A stretch of 64,000 bases of DNA from Muscardinus avellanarius (GCA_963383645.1 OY726560.1:85981093-86045092), one strand, 5' to 3'; shown: positions 1 through 12,667, numbered from the stretch's first letter. A program made the numbers and translations. Notes: generated by a model from the letters alone, not told the origin.

Positions 1-1560
1 TAACCACACAACACTTAACCCACAAAATAATATGATAAACAAATAAAAGTACACTGCCTCAAAAAATTCAACTAAAATATACTGTAAAAGAGAAGTAATG
101 TAACATAAATCCAAATGTGGTCAAGGTTCTATGTGAGAGCACTTTTAATTTAACCTGAAACATACATATAATAGCTTTATTTTATTAACACTTCATTCTT
201 ATTTATTGTGTTACTTATATTTTACGAATTTCTCTACAAAGATATACACACACATACAGAAAATTGTACAAAACATACAATGTCATTAAAATTGCTCAAA
301 AATGCAACAAAATATTCTGTAGAACTTAATGTAACATAAAGGAGAATGAAGCAGTGTTTGAGAGAGAAGGTATAATTGAACATGTAATATATAATGTTAT
401 CTATACATATAAATTATTGAACCTAAGTAACAATAACATACAGTGTTAAAATTATTTTAAGTAATTGCACAACACTTACACACAAAATTGTTTGATACAC
501 TTTTACGAAAATATTACACTGCCTCGAGACAATAAACTGAAATAGACAACAGAAGTAATGTAACATAAAACCAAATGTATTCAAGATGTGGTGAGTGAAC
601 ACTTATGCTCAAATTCGGAATGTACAATGTTGCAACTGTACTTAATGCTCAATTCTGTTCTTTGTTGTATACTTATATTCTGAAATTTTATATATGAAGT
701 TATACTTTAATAGAGCCTGGCATATATACTTATACAGAAATTTGTACAAAACATACAATATCATTATAATTACTCCAAAATTCAACTGAAACATTAAGAA
801 GAACAATAAGTAATGTAATATACAGTAAAATGTAACAATGTCTTTGAAAGAATATATAATTGAACATGTAACATACAATAATGCTGCTTTTGATCATAAG
901 AAATAACTATTCAACACTTATTTTCTGCAACTTACGTGTTCTACACCTTTATTCTACCACTTATATTATTACAAAACCTAAGAAACACATTTTATAAATT
1001 ATATTGCATGGATACTTCATACAAGCTCCATTCTGTTTATTGTAATAATTTTTATATTCTACAGCTTTATATCTTGAGATAACCATTCAAAACTTATTTT
1101 CTGCAACTTACATTCTCTAATTTTTATCACTTATGTTATTGTAGATCAAAACACAACATTGTTTACTGTGCATTACATATATACTTCATTTTAGCTCATT
1201 TTTTGTATTTTATACACACATTATACAATTATAGATTGTGTAAATTAAAAAATGCTACTTTAAAACATGTATAACATTACATTAATATTTCAAATAAGCC
1301 CACAACACACAAATATACACAAATATATATACATATATATATATAATTATGATACTTTACAAAAATTGTTTTTTATCTTAACTGAAATACATTATAGATC
1401 AGAATTATTGTAAAATAAAATTAAATGGAGCCAAGTTTCTCTTAGAGAACACTTACTGTCTAACCTCTAATAAACAATGTTATAGGTTTATTTTTTGTTT
1501 CATTTTTGTGTTTGTTTTTTACTTATATCCTATGATTTACTTATATTGTATAAGTTATAT
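1..1560. repeat. AT-rich satellite, ~230-bp monomer in ~460-480-bp dimers
   Basis: A tandem array of diverged units with no coding content. The motif gtaatgtaacataaa or a close variant recurs at 95, 327, 555 and 810, giving steps of about 230-255 bp. Longer blocks recur at twice that distance: cacaacactta at 6 and 468, and ttgtacaaaacatacaat at 264 and 742. Monomers therefore alternate to give a dimeric higher-order unit. The array runs off the left edge and decays rightward; after about 900 only partial units are visible, and it meets the CCCTAA-type array near 1560. I cannot name the family. Confidence 0.7.
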
Positions 1561-3785
1561 ACCTTTTTCCTAATTCAAACCCCAACACTAACACAAAAAA
1601 TTAACACAAATCATAAACATAATCTTTTACAAATTCCAAGCAAAACTCTAACCCTAACTCTAACCCCAAGCCTAATTTCAGTTGAAATTCTAACATTAAA
1701 CCAAAATTTAACACCAAGCCCTAACTCCAACACACAACATATTCTTTTCATATATACAACAGAAGCCCTAACCCTACCGCTGACCCTATCATCTAGACCT
1801 AAGCTCTTTTTCTACTTTCAATTACAATGCTAACTCTCACATGAACAAGGAAAGAAACCAATTTTCAAACACAACCCTAAACCAAACCCTTATTTTAACA
1901 ATAACTCTAATCACCAGTCCCAAACCTAACAAAAACCATACATTTGATCTAAACCCAACATAAAATAACCATAACACTAAAATTAACCCTAACTCTGACC
2001 CTAACATTAACATCCAGCACAGATCATAAACCTATCATTTTCCTAATTTCAGTCCGAACACTAACACCAACACAAAATATTAACACAAATCCTAATTATA
2101 ACCTTTTTCTAATTAAAACTGCAATCCTAAAATTAACCCTAACACTGACCCTAACCATAACATTCAGCCCTAAGGCTAAAAATAACCTTTACCTAATTCC
2201 ATTCCCAATCTTAACTGTAACCCTAATATGCCACTTAGAAAACTAACACAAATCCTAAACATAAACTTTTCTTAATTACACCACCACCAATAAACCTAAA
2301 CCTACACCTAATTCTAACCCTAACACTGAGGCCTAACATGAGCCCTTTTCTTTTCAAATTCCATCTAAAATTCTAACACTAACCCAACTTTAACACTCAG
2401 AACTAACCTAATGTACACCATACTCTTACCCTAAAAACATCACAAATGCTAACACTAAACCCAATCCTAACCCTTACAAGAATACCTAGCCCTAATTCTA
2501 ATCATATGCTTTTCTTAATCCAGTCCAACTCTTTACCCTAATCCTAAAACTAACTTGCAAAGCTAACACAAATGCAAATATATCCTTGACCTAATTCTAA
2601 CCATAAATATCATCATGACCCTAAGCATATCACTACCACCCAGCCCCAACCAGAACCATACATTGACCCCCAGCCCTAATATAAACCATTTTCTTTTGCT
2701 AATTCCAAAGAAAATTGTAATGCTAACTCACACTTTAACACCTAAAAGCTCTAACCTAAAGCATACCATATCATTACCTGAATCCCATCACAATTCTAAC
2801 CCAACCATCACCCTCACCCTAACCCTAACACTCATCCCATCACTTACATGAACCAATTTCTTTTGCTAATTCAAACGTAAATCCTAAAACTAACCAAAAT
2901 CTTAACACCCAGCCTTAACCCTACTGAAAACCATATAATTACCCAAACCCCAACCTAAACTGTAAGCCAAATCCTAAACACTAACCATCAACTCTAACAT
3001 CTAGCCTTAAGCCTAAGCATATAATTTTCTAACTCCATTCCAATTCTAACACTAACCCTAACATTAAGCACAAAACTAATATAAACACTAACCATATTCA
3101 TTTCATAATTACAACCTGAACCCTTACCTAACCCTAACAATAAGCATAGCACTAATACCCAAACCTAAGCCACCATATCATTTTCCTAGTGCCAACCCAA
3201 ATTCTAACACTTACCCAAACTTTGACACTCAGCCTTAACCCTAATGCAGAACACACCATTACCCTAACCCCAACACAAATCCTAACCTTGTCCCTCAAAA
3301 CAAAATCACACCAGGCCATAAACCAAAGCATATCCTTTTTGAAATTTCAATTCCAATCCTAAACATAACCCTGACACTAACATAAAAGTAGCCCTCAAAC
3401 CCTCACCATATCCATTAAATAATTTAATCTGAATTCTAACTATGATACTAACTGTAATTCTAATCCTAACACTAATATCAAGCCCTAACCAGAGCCATTA
3501 TTTTTTTGTAATTTCAACCCAAATATTAATATTTACCCAAATTTTAACACCCAGTCCTAACATTAATGGACACCATGCTCTTACCCATGCTCTTACCCTT
3601 AACCCAACACAATGCTAACTCTAACCCTAATTTTCATTTTAACACTAACACCCAGTCATAACCATGAGCATTCCCTTTTCTTAATTTCAAACCAACCCTA
3701 ACTCTTACAAAAAAAACCAAAAAGCCCTAACCACATACTTTTCATTATCAAATCAAACCCTAACCCTAATTCTACAAGTCTTCTT
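1560..3785. repeat. Degenerate CCCTAA-type array with ~320-bp higher-order units (block 1)
   Basis: Dense, imperfect variants of the vertebrate telomere hexamer (ccctaa, cctaac, tctaac, actaac) fill the block, with the C-rich strand on +. It is not a simple hexamer run: spacer words recur in fixed order, such as 'ctaattcca', 'cacccagcc' and 'gcacaccata' followed by 'cccttaccctaa'. The landmark 'actttaacacccagcc' (with variants) lies near 2390, 2730, 2899, 3217 and 3539. Most steps are about 320-340 bp and one is a half step. This looks like telomere-derived sequence amplified as a longer satellite. Open frames here are low-complexity accidents. Confidence 0.8.
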
Positions 3786-5395
3786 ACTGTGATAATGGCA
3801 TTTGTGAACTATTTTTATTACAAATTTTCACTGACTCAGTCCTGCAAGCTTATCACACAATATGTGTACTTAGACATCTGGGCTCTAAATTAGTATAACA
3901 TGCCTCTCATTATCTATGGTAAAATACTTCTCAAAGTCTCTGCCAATTCCTTGATATTTATCATACAATCCAGATTAGCATGGACACAGTCCTGGGCAAA
4001 GATTCTCTCAGGGATGAATTTTTTCTCTCCAAAGTAGAATTAGCTTTCATTCCTGACTCCATCTCAGACTTGGGTAACTACTGTTTCCTGGTCTGTTCTG
4101 GGAAACCCTTCCATGTTATTGCCTGGTCTGGAAACTACACTGGTTCTGGCTTTGGGAATGAATACAGGATCTCCAGAGACTGTGGTTGCCATTTTTGTCA
4201 CTGATGCTTACAAGGTGATGACTGACTTCTCCTCTAGCAATTCATCTTCCATAGCTATCTCCACCATACAGTACTCTTGTTGTCATCTTGGCTTACACGA
4301 TTCTCAATTCATACAATGATATAATGAAGAAGAGTGGGATGGATTTAGAGTCTCATAAGAAGATTTTACTCACACAAAATTTTGACATTCTAAAGGCATC
4401 CAACATCATTTTAACACATTGGATAAACAATTGGTTAACCTCTGAGATGTTGCCTATGTCCTTAAATCAGATACTCTGGCCTTCCATAAATCCCTTCAAG
4501 GTCATGCTTCTGAATGCTCTTTGTGGGACACAATTGTCAAGCTCTTTTAGTTCAATGTCACAGTGTATGCAAATGCTTCCCTTGGCATTGGATCAAGAAA
4601 GCTTTTAAGTTTTTACTGTCCTTCATTGTTCTAATCATTATGATAACCTTTTGTTATTTTTTTGCAGATGAGCAATCAGGGATGATTATGATGAACAGAG
4701 CCATCCTCTCTTAGAAGACATCTTGATTTTTATAACATGAAATGTCCAGGGTGATGAGGCCTCACAGTAACCCAAAAACAGGTTCTCAGATTTCTCTGGC
4801 ATATTTTTACCACCCATGCCATTGAATGTTTACTGGTCTTGAAACTGTTCTCATGTATTTTTCTTAGTTTTTTTCATTCCTCTTTGCAATGTTTTATGGG
4901 TAATGACAGCATTGTACTTCTTCACCTATTGATGCCCATTTACCCCAACATCTGCAAATTTTGTTATGAGCCTGATTGTCTGGAAAATTATGTTGACACT
5001 GCTCCTGTTTGTTTGTTTGTTTTACTTTATTTAGTTGTTAATTTGTTGTTTCATAACATCACCTGCCACTGGAGGGCTAGGGACCGGCCCAAAGAGTGCA
5101 TTCAGCATTTGCTGTCTGTCCTCCTTGGCACCTTTATGGTGACAAAAGATATATTTCAGCCTTGTTTTGAAGTCATCAATTGCTACATACTTATCTACAG
5201 GATCTGTGCCTCTAGTGACTCAGAGATGCCTTTGCTGCCATCATCTGATTCATCCTTTCCCTTTGTTTCAGAAATTGAACTTGTGTCACATTCTTGTTCC
5301 TTGGCTCTAGTACATGATCACTACCTTCTGTGATCATCATATAAGAAAGGTTTATTCTGGCTTTTATTCCTCTGGCACTGTGCATAAACCTGTTT
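3786..5395. other. Unrecognised insert in the array, left part; possibly decayed retrocopy
   Basis: Telomere-like words stop abruptly at about 3785 and ordinary mixed-composition sequence begins. It is interrupted by the L1 at 5410-12653 and resumes at 12668. Plus-strand frames around 3980-4200, 4290-4710 and 4840-5330 give short protein-like stretches separated by stops and frame changes. The last is hydrophobic and membrane-protein-like. I cannot assign a family, and coding origin is not proven. No intron-like boundaries or poly-A tail can be defended. Confidence 0.3.
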
Positions 5396-5409
5396 TCCCC
5401 TTTATTTTC
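5396..5409. repeat. Target-site duplication of full-length L1 (left copy)
   Basis: The 14-bp word tcccctttattttc here is repeated exactly at 12654-12667, on either side of the L1. It fixes both element ends and shows insertion by target-primed reverse transcription. Confidence 0.9.
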
Positions 5410-5799
5410 TTTTTTTTTAATTTATTTTTTATTGGTGCAATGTATTCATACATCATAGTGGTATAAAGAAAATACTTTTGTAGACATATATGCACATTTC
5501 GCCCAGTTAGCCCCTACCACGATCCCCATCCCATTCCCTCCCCATCCCTCCTTCCCACGCTTGGCTTACTAGTTGACATCTAGTATTATAGCAATTTATA
5601 CAATATTAACATTGATAATCTCACATGACAGTTTCATTTGTCTGGTACCAAACTTTTGATGGCTTAAAGATAACATTTCAACATTTCTTTTTGCTTTCTT
5701 TCTTACCAGAGAATATTTTTTTCTTTTTTTTATGTGAAACTATCATACATTTATTTATTTATTTTTCAGAAAAAATCTATCCTGATATGGAATATGGAC

Positions 5800-6330
5800 T
5801 CTAGATACCCAAAACAGTCTCAAAGAAGAACAAAGCTAGAAGATGTATGTTTTCTGATTTCAAACCATATAAAGCTACAATAATTGAAACTGTGTAGTAC
5901 TGTTCTAAAGGCAGATATATAAACCATTGGAGCTAAATAAAAGCCTAGAGATAAATTCTTCCATACATTGTTAAGTTATTTTTGACAAGGTTTCCATGAA
6001 CTTTTGGTGGAGGAAATACTAGTCTTTTAACTAAATATTGTTGAAAAATAATAATAAATGAAAAAGAATAAAATTGGACCCTTACCTAACACATATACAA
6101 ATATTAACTCAAAATAGATAAAAGATCTAAATACAAATATTAATACTATAAGCTTTTAGAAGAAAATCTGGGTCATAAAACCTCACAACATTGAAATTGG
6201 AAGTGATTTCTTGGATATGATTTCAATGGCACAGGCAACAAAAGAGTAAATAAACTCCCTAAAAAATAAAAAAAAAATTGTATATCCAAAGACAATGTAA
6301 ACAGAGTTAAAAGTTACTGATCCCCTTCCA
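5800..6330 (+). pseudogene. Antisense fragment of an ancient L1 ORF2 captured in the L1 3'UTR
   Basis: Read on the + strand, opposite to the host element, the segment follows the order of a decayed L1 ORF2 3' part: 'gatttcaaaccatataaagctac' region (5860), the 'ggacccttacctaaca' region (6076), 'taactcaaaatagataaaag', then 'gatttcttggatatgatt' and 'gcacaggcaacaaaagagta' (6205-6250). It has many stops. The same module occurs in the three ORF2-less elements, so it is a shared structural part of this lineage, not a chance nested insertion. Confidence 0.8.
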
Positions 6331-6357
6331 AGAGTTCCTCCTATGACCCATTTCTCC

Positions 6358-9300
6358 CTAACTCTCACATATTAGGGAAAGCATCTGATTTCTTATTTTT
6401 TGTGCCTGACTAATCTCACTTAGCATAATGTCCTCCAGTTCCATCCATTTCCCTGAAAATGATGTAATTGAGTTTTTTTTGATGGCTGAGTAAAATTCCA
6501 TTGTGTACATATCCCACAGTTTTGTAATCCATTCATCTGTTGATGGACATCTTGGCTGGTTCCATAGTTTGGCTATGGTGAATTGTGCAGCTATGAACAT
6601 AGATACACATGCATTAGTTTGGTAGTTTGGTTTCTTTTCTTTTGGGTAGATACCCAACAGTGGTATTGCTGGATCAAATGGAAGATTTGTTCCCATTCTT
6701 CTGAGGATTCTCCATACTGTTTTCCAAAGTGGTTGCACTAATTTGCAATCCCACCAACAATTTCTTAGAGTTCCCACTTCTCCACATCCTCGCCAGCATC
6801 TGTTGTTGTTTGTGTTTTGAATGATGGCCATTCTAGTTGGAGTTAGGTGAAATCTCAGGGTAGTTTTGATTTGCATCTCTCTGATTGCCAGTGATGTTGA
6901 GCATTTTTTCATGCATTTATTGGCCATTTGAATTTCTTCTTTTGTGAAGTATCTATTTAGTTCATTTGCCCATTTTGTTATTGGATGCTTTGTTTTCTTA
7001 GTGTTGAGTTTCTTGAGTTCTCTGTATATTCTAGATATTAGTCCTCTATCAGTGGTGTAGGTGGCAAAAATCTCCCATTCTGTTGGCTCTCGATTGAGGT
7101 TCTTGATAGTTTCCTTTGCTGAACAGAAGCTCTTCAGTTTCATGCAATCCCATGTATTGAATCGCCTTTTAATTTGTTGTGCCTTTGGGGTCTTGTTGAG
7201 GAAATGTTTGTCTGTGCCTATGTGTTGTAGTGTTGGACCTATGCCCTCTTCAAGGAGCTTCAAGGTCTCTGGTTTAATTTCCAAGTCTTTGATCCATCGT
7301 GAGTTGACTTTTGTACAGGGTGAAAAAGTGGGATTAACATCCAATTTTCTGCATATGGTTAACCAGTTTTGCCAACACCATTTGTTGAAGAGGCTATCTT
7401 TTTTCCAGTGTATGTTTTTGGCCCCTTTGTCAAAAATCAATTGGCTGAAAGTGTGTGGACTTGTTTCTGGGTCTTCTATTCTGCTCCATTGGTCTATATA
7501 TCTGTTCTTTTGCCAGTACCATGCTGTTTTTATTACAATGGCTTTGTAGTATAGTTTAAAGTCAGGTATTGTGATTCCTCCTGCATGGTTTTTGTTGCTG
7601 AGAACTACCTTGGCTATTCTGGGCTTTTTGTTATTCCAGATAAATTTAAGGACTGATTTTTCTATGTCTGTGAGGAATGATCTTGGTAGTTTAATGGGCA
7701 TTGCATTAAATCTGTAGATCACTTTTGGGAGGATGGCCATTTTAATGATATTAATTCTGCCAATCCATGAACATGGAAGGTCTTTCCATCTTCTAAGATC
7801 TTCGATTTCTTTTTTCAGTGTTTTATAATTTTCTTTGTAGAGATCTTTTACCTCCTTGGTCAAGTTTATTTCTAGGTATTTTATTTTTTTGTGGGAGATC
7901 CTGAGTGGAAGTGTTTTCTGAATTTCTTTTTCAGTGGATTTATGGTTGGTGTACAGGAAAGCTTCTGATTTTTTAAGATTGATTTTGTATCCAGATACCT
8001 TGATGAATTTGTTGATCAGTTCTATAAGCCTTTTGGTTGAGTTTGTTGGGTTTTCTAAATATAGTATCATGTCATCTGCAAATAGTGAAAGCTTAAGTTC
8101 TTCTTTTCCTATTTGTACTCCTTTGATTTCCTTTTCTTGCCTTATTGCTCTGGCTACAGTCTCTAGTACTATATTGAAGAGAAGTGGTGATAGTGGACAT
8201 CCTTGTCTCGTTCCAGTTTTTAGGGGAAATTCTTGAAGTTTTTCCCCATTTAATATGATGTTGGCAGTGGGCTTATTGTAGATTGCCTTAATAATGTTGA
8301 GATATGTTCCTTCTATTCCAATTCTCTGCAGTGTTTTTATCATAAATGGATGTTGAATTTTATCAAATGCTTTTTCAGCATCTATTGAGATGATCATGTG
8401 GTTTTTGTCTTTGATTCTGTTTATATGATGAATTACATGGATTGTTTTTCGTATATTGAACCAGCCTTGCATCCCTGGGATGAACCCTACCTGGTCATGG
8501 TGAATGATTTTCTTGATGTGGTTTTGAATGCGTGTTGCTAGTATTTTGTTTAATAGTTTGGCATCCAAGTTCATCAGAGATATAGGCCTGTAGTTTTCCT
8601 TCCTTGAACTGTCTTTATTCGGTTTGGGTATTAGTGTGATGTTGGCTTCATAGAATGTATTTGGGAGAGTCCCGGTTTTTTCTATTTCCCGAAATAGTTT
8701 GAGTAGTATTGGGATTAGTTCTCCTATAAAGGTTTTATAGAATTCACTTGGGAAACCATCTGGTCCTGGGCTTTTCTTTGATGGTAAGCTCTTTATTGCT
8801 TATTTCAATCTCTTTGATTGTTATTGGTTGGTTTAAGTGTTCTATATCTTCTTGACTCAGTTTAGGAAGGTTGTATTTATCTAGGAAGTTGTCGATTTCC
8901 TCCAGATTTTCCATTTTGTTGGAGTATAGTTTTTCAAAGTAGTTTCTGATAATCCTCTGGATTTCTACGCTGTCAGTAGTAATGTCTCCTTTTTCATCCC
9001 TTATCTTCATAATTTGGGTTGATTCTCTCTTTTTTTTAGTTAGGTTGGCTAGTGGTTTATCAATCTTGTTAATTTTTTCAAGAAACCAGCTTTTGGTTTT
9101 GTTGATTTTCTGTATTTTTTTTATTCTCTATTTCGTTAATTTCTGCTCTAATTTTAATAATTTCCCGTCTTCTGCTGGCTTTGGGGTTCAATTGTTCCTG
9201 CTTTTCAAGGGCTTTGAGGTGTGTCATAAGGCTATTTATTTGAAGATTTTCTGTTTTTCTTATGTGACCACTCAGTGCTATAAATTTTCCTCTTAATACT

Positions 9301-10160
9301 GCCTTCAAAGTGTCCCAGAGGTTTTGATATGTTGTTTCTTTATTTTCATTTGTTTCTAGAAATTTCTTGATTTCACCTCTTACATCTTCTATGAACCATT
9401 CTTCATTCAGAAGTGTGGTGTTCAGTCTCCACATGTTTATGTTGTTTCTCTGGGTCTTCTTATAGTTGATTTCTAGTTTCATTCCATTATGGTCTGAAAT
9501 GACACAGGGAAGTATGTAACTTTTTAAATTTGCTAGTGCTCATTTTGTGTCCCAGGATGTGATCTATTTTGGAGAAGGTTCCATGAGCAGCTGAGAAAAA
9601 TGTAAACTCTGCTGTAGTTGGGTGAAATATTCTATATGTGTCCAAAAGGTCCATTTGGTTAATGGTGTTCTTTAGTTCTGAGACATCTTTACTGACCCTT
9701 TGTCTGGAAGATCGGTCTAGTATTGTGAGTGGTGTGTTGAAGTCTCCCAGTATTACTGTGTTGGGATTTATGTGTGATTTCATGTCACAAAGAGTTTGAT
9801 TTATGAAAGTAGCTGCCCCTATGTTTGGGGCATAGATGTTGATTATTGTTATTTCCTCTTGCTGGACTATTCCTTTTACCAGTAAAATGTGACCTTCTTT
9901 GTCTCTTCTAATAAGTTTGGGTTTGAAGTCTAACTTGTCTGATATCATAGTTGCTACTCCTGCTTGTCTTTGAGTACCATTAGCATGGATTACCTTGCTC
10001 CAGCCCTTTACCTTGAGTTTGTTCCTATCTTTACTTGTGAGGTGTGTTTCTTGTAAGCAGCAGATGGATGGATTCTGGCTTTTAATCCATTTTGCCACTT
10101 TATGTCTTTTTATTGGGGAGTTGAGGCCGTTACATTCAGTGTGATTATAGAGAGATAATT
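6358..10160 (-). pseudogene. L1 ORF2 (endonuclease / reverse transcriptase), frameshifted
   Basis: ORF2p is the L1 enzyme that nicks target DNA and reverse-transcribes the L1 RNA. Pieces occur in order along the minus strand. The endonuclease part (10098-9487) holds the CCLQETHL motif. Linking parts follow at 9482-9078 and 9010-8744. The largest piece is a 738-codon stretch (8574-6358) with the RT core. In that stretch [10 protein letters not shown] lies near residues 65-74, the catalytic FADD at residues 165-168, and a C-terminal cysteine-rich segment ([10 protein letters not shown]...CWWDC) late in the protein, where the usual histidine before CWW is asparagine. Single-base shifts near 9530, 9110 and 8770 break the frame. 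The Met at 8574 is internal, since homology continues upstream. It is a dead copy of relatively recent origin, because the long 3' frame is open. Confidence 0.93.
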
Positions 10161-10220
10161 TTTAATTCCCAACATGTTAAGATCTTATTTCTGTTTGAGA
10201 TACTGTTTATTCTTCTTTGC

Positions 10221-11140
10221 TTAGTTGTCTGCTGGATGGGAATTCTTGTTTCTTTGGTTCTGGCGTGAATTACCCATTTCTTCTTTGCAGTTAATCTCCT
10301 TGAGTATTTTCTCTAGCGCTGGTTTTGAAGACATAAATTCCTTCAGTTGCTGTTTGTCATGGAAGCTTCTTATTTCCCCATCTAATTTGATGGATAGTTT
10401 TGCTGGGTAGGAAATTTTTGGCTGGAAGTTGTTTGCTTTCAGAGTTTGGAATATGTTACTCCAAGCCCTTCTGGCTTTCATAACTTGGTTTGGGAAGTCT
10501 GGAGTGATTCTAATTGGTTTGCCTCTGTATGTCACATGGCCTTTTGTTTTTGTTGCCTTTAAGATTCTCTCCTTGGCTTCCACATTAGTCATTTTGACAA
10601 TTATGTGGCGTGGGGATCCTCTTCTCTGATCCTGTCTAAAGGGAGTTCTATAAGTTTCCTGGACCTGTGTATCGACCTCTTGCTCTATGCTTGGAAAATT
10701 TTCTGCTATTACTTCCTTGAAGAGATTGTTGATCCCTTTGGTTTCACCTTCTTTTCCCTCCTCTACTCCAATTATTCTTAGGTTAGCTCTCTTGAAATGG
10801 GCCCATATTTCTTCAATGTCAGATTCATGCTGTCGGGTTTTTTTTTTTCTAAATTAGAAACTATGCGTTCATTTTTAGAATGATCATCTTCAAGAAGCGA
10901 GATTCTATTCTCCATGTGGTCTAATCTATTGTTTATACTTTGAATTGAGGCCTTTACTTCATTAATTGCATCCTTTATCTCTTTTTGACTCTCTCTAAAT
11001 TCTTTTCGAAAGTCCTCTATTATTTCTAAAGTTATTTTCCTAATTTGATCTTCTAGAGATCTTTGGGTTTCTGTGTTATCAGATTCTGATGTTGTGGTGT
11101 TGTTGGCATTCACTGCTCCATTGTTATTTCTCTTTCCCAT
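10221..11140 (-). pseudogene. L1 ORF1 (RNA-binding coiled-coil protein), frameshifted
   Basis: ORF1p coats L1 RNA as a trimer. The start MGKRNN at 11140 is followed by a charged heptad-rich coiled coil (about residues 25-100). The frame is lost at a T-run near 10840 and the match resumes at 10592-10221 with the RNA-binding and C-terminal domains (TNVEAKERILKATK and KPIRITPDFPNQVMKARRAW). The family copy at 21295-22161 shows the undisturbed order. The break at a homopolymer suggests simple replication slippage after insertion. Confidence 0.9.
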
Positions 11141-12653
11141 GATTTTGGAAGTTTGTGCCTTCTCTGGGTTCTTCCCTGAGTCACTATGAGTTCACTTAAG
11201 ATGCTCTGGATCTCTAGTCTATGGTATCTCAGTCACCACTACTCCTTTACTGTGTTGTATCACAAAGTCTCAGACCCAGGGAGTCAATCAAGGCTGCTTA
11301 GACCGTGGGGGGTGCCAAGTTGGGCGTTCTCCAGTGGGGAGTTGTGACTATGGTATGATATCTCTGCCACTGCCACTCCCCCACTGGGCTGCACTGCTAA
11401 AATCTCCGACCCAGGGAGACTATCTGCGCAAGTCCCTGGGAGTGCAGTACTGGGATTTCTCCCCTAGGGGCCGCAATTTGACTCACGGTTGTTGAGTGCG
11501 CTGATGGAGCTGTAGTGAATTCGGTGGATTCGCTGCTGCCGCCACTGGCAATATGGCACCACTGCCACACCCTCGACCGTGATGCAGCGTATTTCTTCTC
11601 TGGTTTTGATCTCTGCTCTGAGTCCTTGCCAGTTGTGCTGCGCCCAGCTCTTGGGAGCTTTAGATGTTCCCTGCACCAACAAAACTGCTGACTGCCGCCC
11701 GGCTGTTCAGCACCTGCTCACCTCGGCTCACTGTCCACCCTTCCTCTCAGGCGCCTGGTGGCTGGTTGAGTGGGTTGGTCTAGGGCCGTCCGGTGAACTC
11801 ACCGCTGCCGCCAGCAGTAAGATGCTGCTTCTGCATCCTAGGCCAGAGTACCTCCTCTCTGGATTTGAGCTCTGTTTTGAGTCTCCCTCCTCTCTGGAGC
11901 CTGGTGTTGCTAGGGGAGATGTAGGTCGCGCCGCTCCGGCCGCTCTGTGCTGTGGCTCTGGCTGCTCCGCACCACGGTTCTGGCCGCTCCGGCTGCTCCG
12001 GCCGCTCTGCACCACGGATCTGGCTGCTCTGCACCGTGGGTCTGGCCACTCCGGCCGCTCCAGCCGTTCCGCGACACAGCTCTGGCTGCTCCGGCTGTTC
12101 TGGCCGCTCCGCTCCGGCTGCTCTGGCCACTCCGCCCAGCTGTTCTGGCCACTCTGCTCCGGCTGCTCCGGCCGCTCCACTCCGTGGCTCCGGCCACTCC
12201 GCACCGCCGCTCCAGCCAATCCGCGCTGCAGCTCTGACTGCTCCGGCTGTTCTGGCCGCTCCGCTCGGCTGCTCTGGCCGCTCTGCTCATCTGCTCGGAA
12301 CCGCGACTCCAGCTGCTCTGTACCGCGGGTCTGGCCACTCTGGCCGCTCCAGCCGTTCCGCGCCGCGGCTCTGGCTGCTCAGGCTGCTCAGGCCGCTCCG
12401 CTCCGCGGCTCCCCCCAATCCGCGCTGCAGCTCTGGCCGCTCCGCACCGCGCGGGCGCAGCACTTCAGGCTGGTTTTTTTCCGGTGACTTGTTTTTCCAG
12501 CCCTTTTTCTCTGTCCCTTTTATTTACCGTTTTTATTTCTTTGCTGTTATGTTTTCTGGCTCTGAAAGGTGCTGGTTTTGAGGTAGTAGAGTTGGATTGT
12601 TAGCGGGACTTGTAAGTGCCGCTTTCCTCCGTCACCATCTTCCTGGAAGTCTC
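11141..12653 (-). promoter_or_regulatory. L1 5'UTR / internal promoter region
   Basis: GC-rich, CpG-containing leader upstream of ORF1. Its outer end carries the complement of 'ggaagatggtgac', one or two bases off the AAGATGGCG motif recognised by YY1 in other mammalian L1s. By family knowledge this region drives transcription from the first base of the element. It is about 600 bp longer than the leader of the ORF2-less relative at 16107, because of the array at 11910-12470. Confidence 0.65.
11910..12470. repeat. GC-rich minisatellite inside the L1 5'UTR
   Basis: About 560 bp of short, irregular repeats built from words like gctgctccggccgctcc and caccgcggctctggc. The unit is a few codon-length words with no strict period. 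In the related leader at 16290-16345 the same place holds only about 40-50 bp of similar sequence, so this is a local expansion. It keeps several frames open by chance on both strands; none resembles a known protein. Confidence 0.75.
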
Positions 12654-12667
12654 TCCCCTTTATTTTC
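12654..12667. repeat. Target-site duplication of full-length L1 (right copy)
   Basis: Exact repeat of the word at 5396-5409, immediately outside the L1 5' end. Confidence 0.9.

Larger units (their letters stand above)
5410..12653 (-). mobile_element. Full-length L1 (LINE-1), ~7.2 kb, with chimeric 3'UTR
   Basis: A complete L1 on the minus strand with exact 14-bp target-site duplications. In element order it has a 5'UTR (about 12653-11141) that begins next to a 'gaagatgg' motif typical of L1 starts, ORF1 (11140-10221), a short spacer, ORF2 (about 10160-6358), an unusual 3'UTR (6357-5410) and a poly-A tail, seen as the T run at 5409. Two features are odd. The 5'UTR contains a ~560-bp GC-rich expansion, and the 3'UTR contains about 530 bp of an older L1 ORF2 in the opposite orientation. 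Both reading frames are broken by small frameshifts, so the copy is not autonomous now, though it was once full length. Confidence 0.93.

Noticed and set aside
1560..3785. A true chromosome-terminal telomere
   Set aside because: Hexamers are heavily diverged and mixed with fixed spacer words, and non-telomeric satellite lies on the distal side.
11579..12581. Long open frames on both strands (up to about 300 codons) with Cys/Arg/Leu-rich products
   Set aside because: They lie in the GC-rich minisatellite of an L1 5'UTR, in several overlapping frames at once, and consist of repeated short words.
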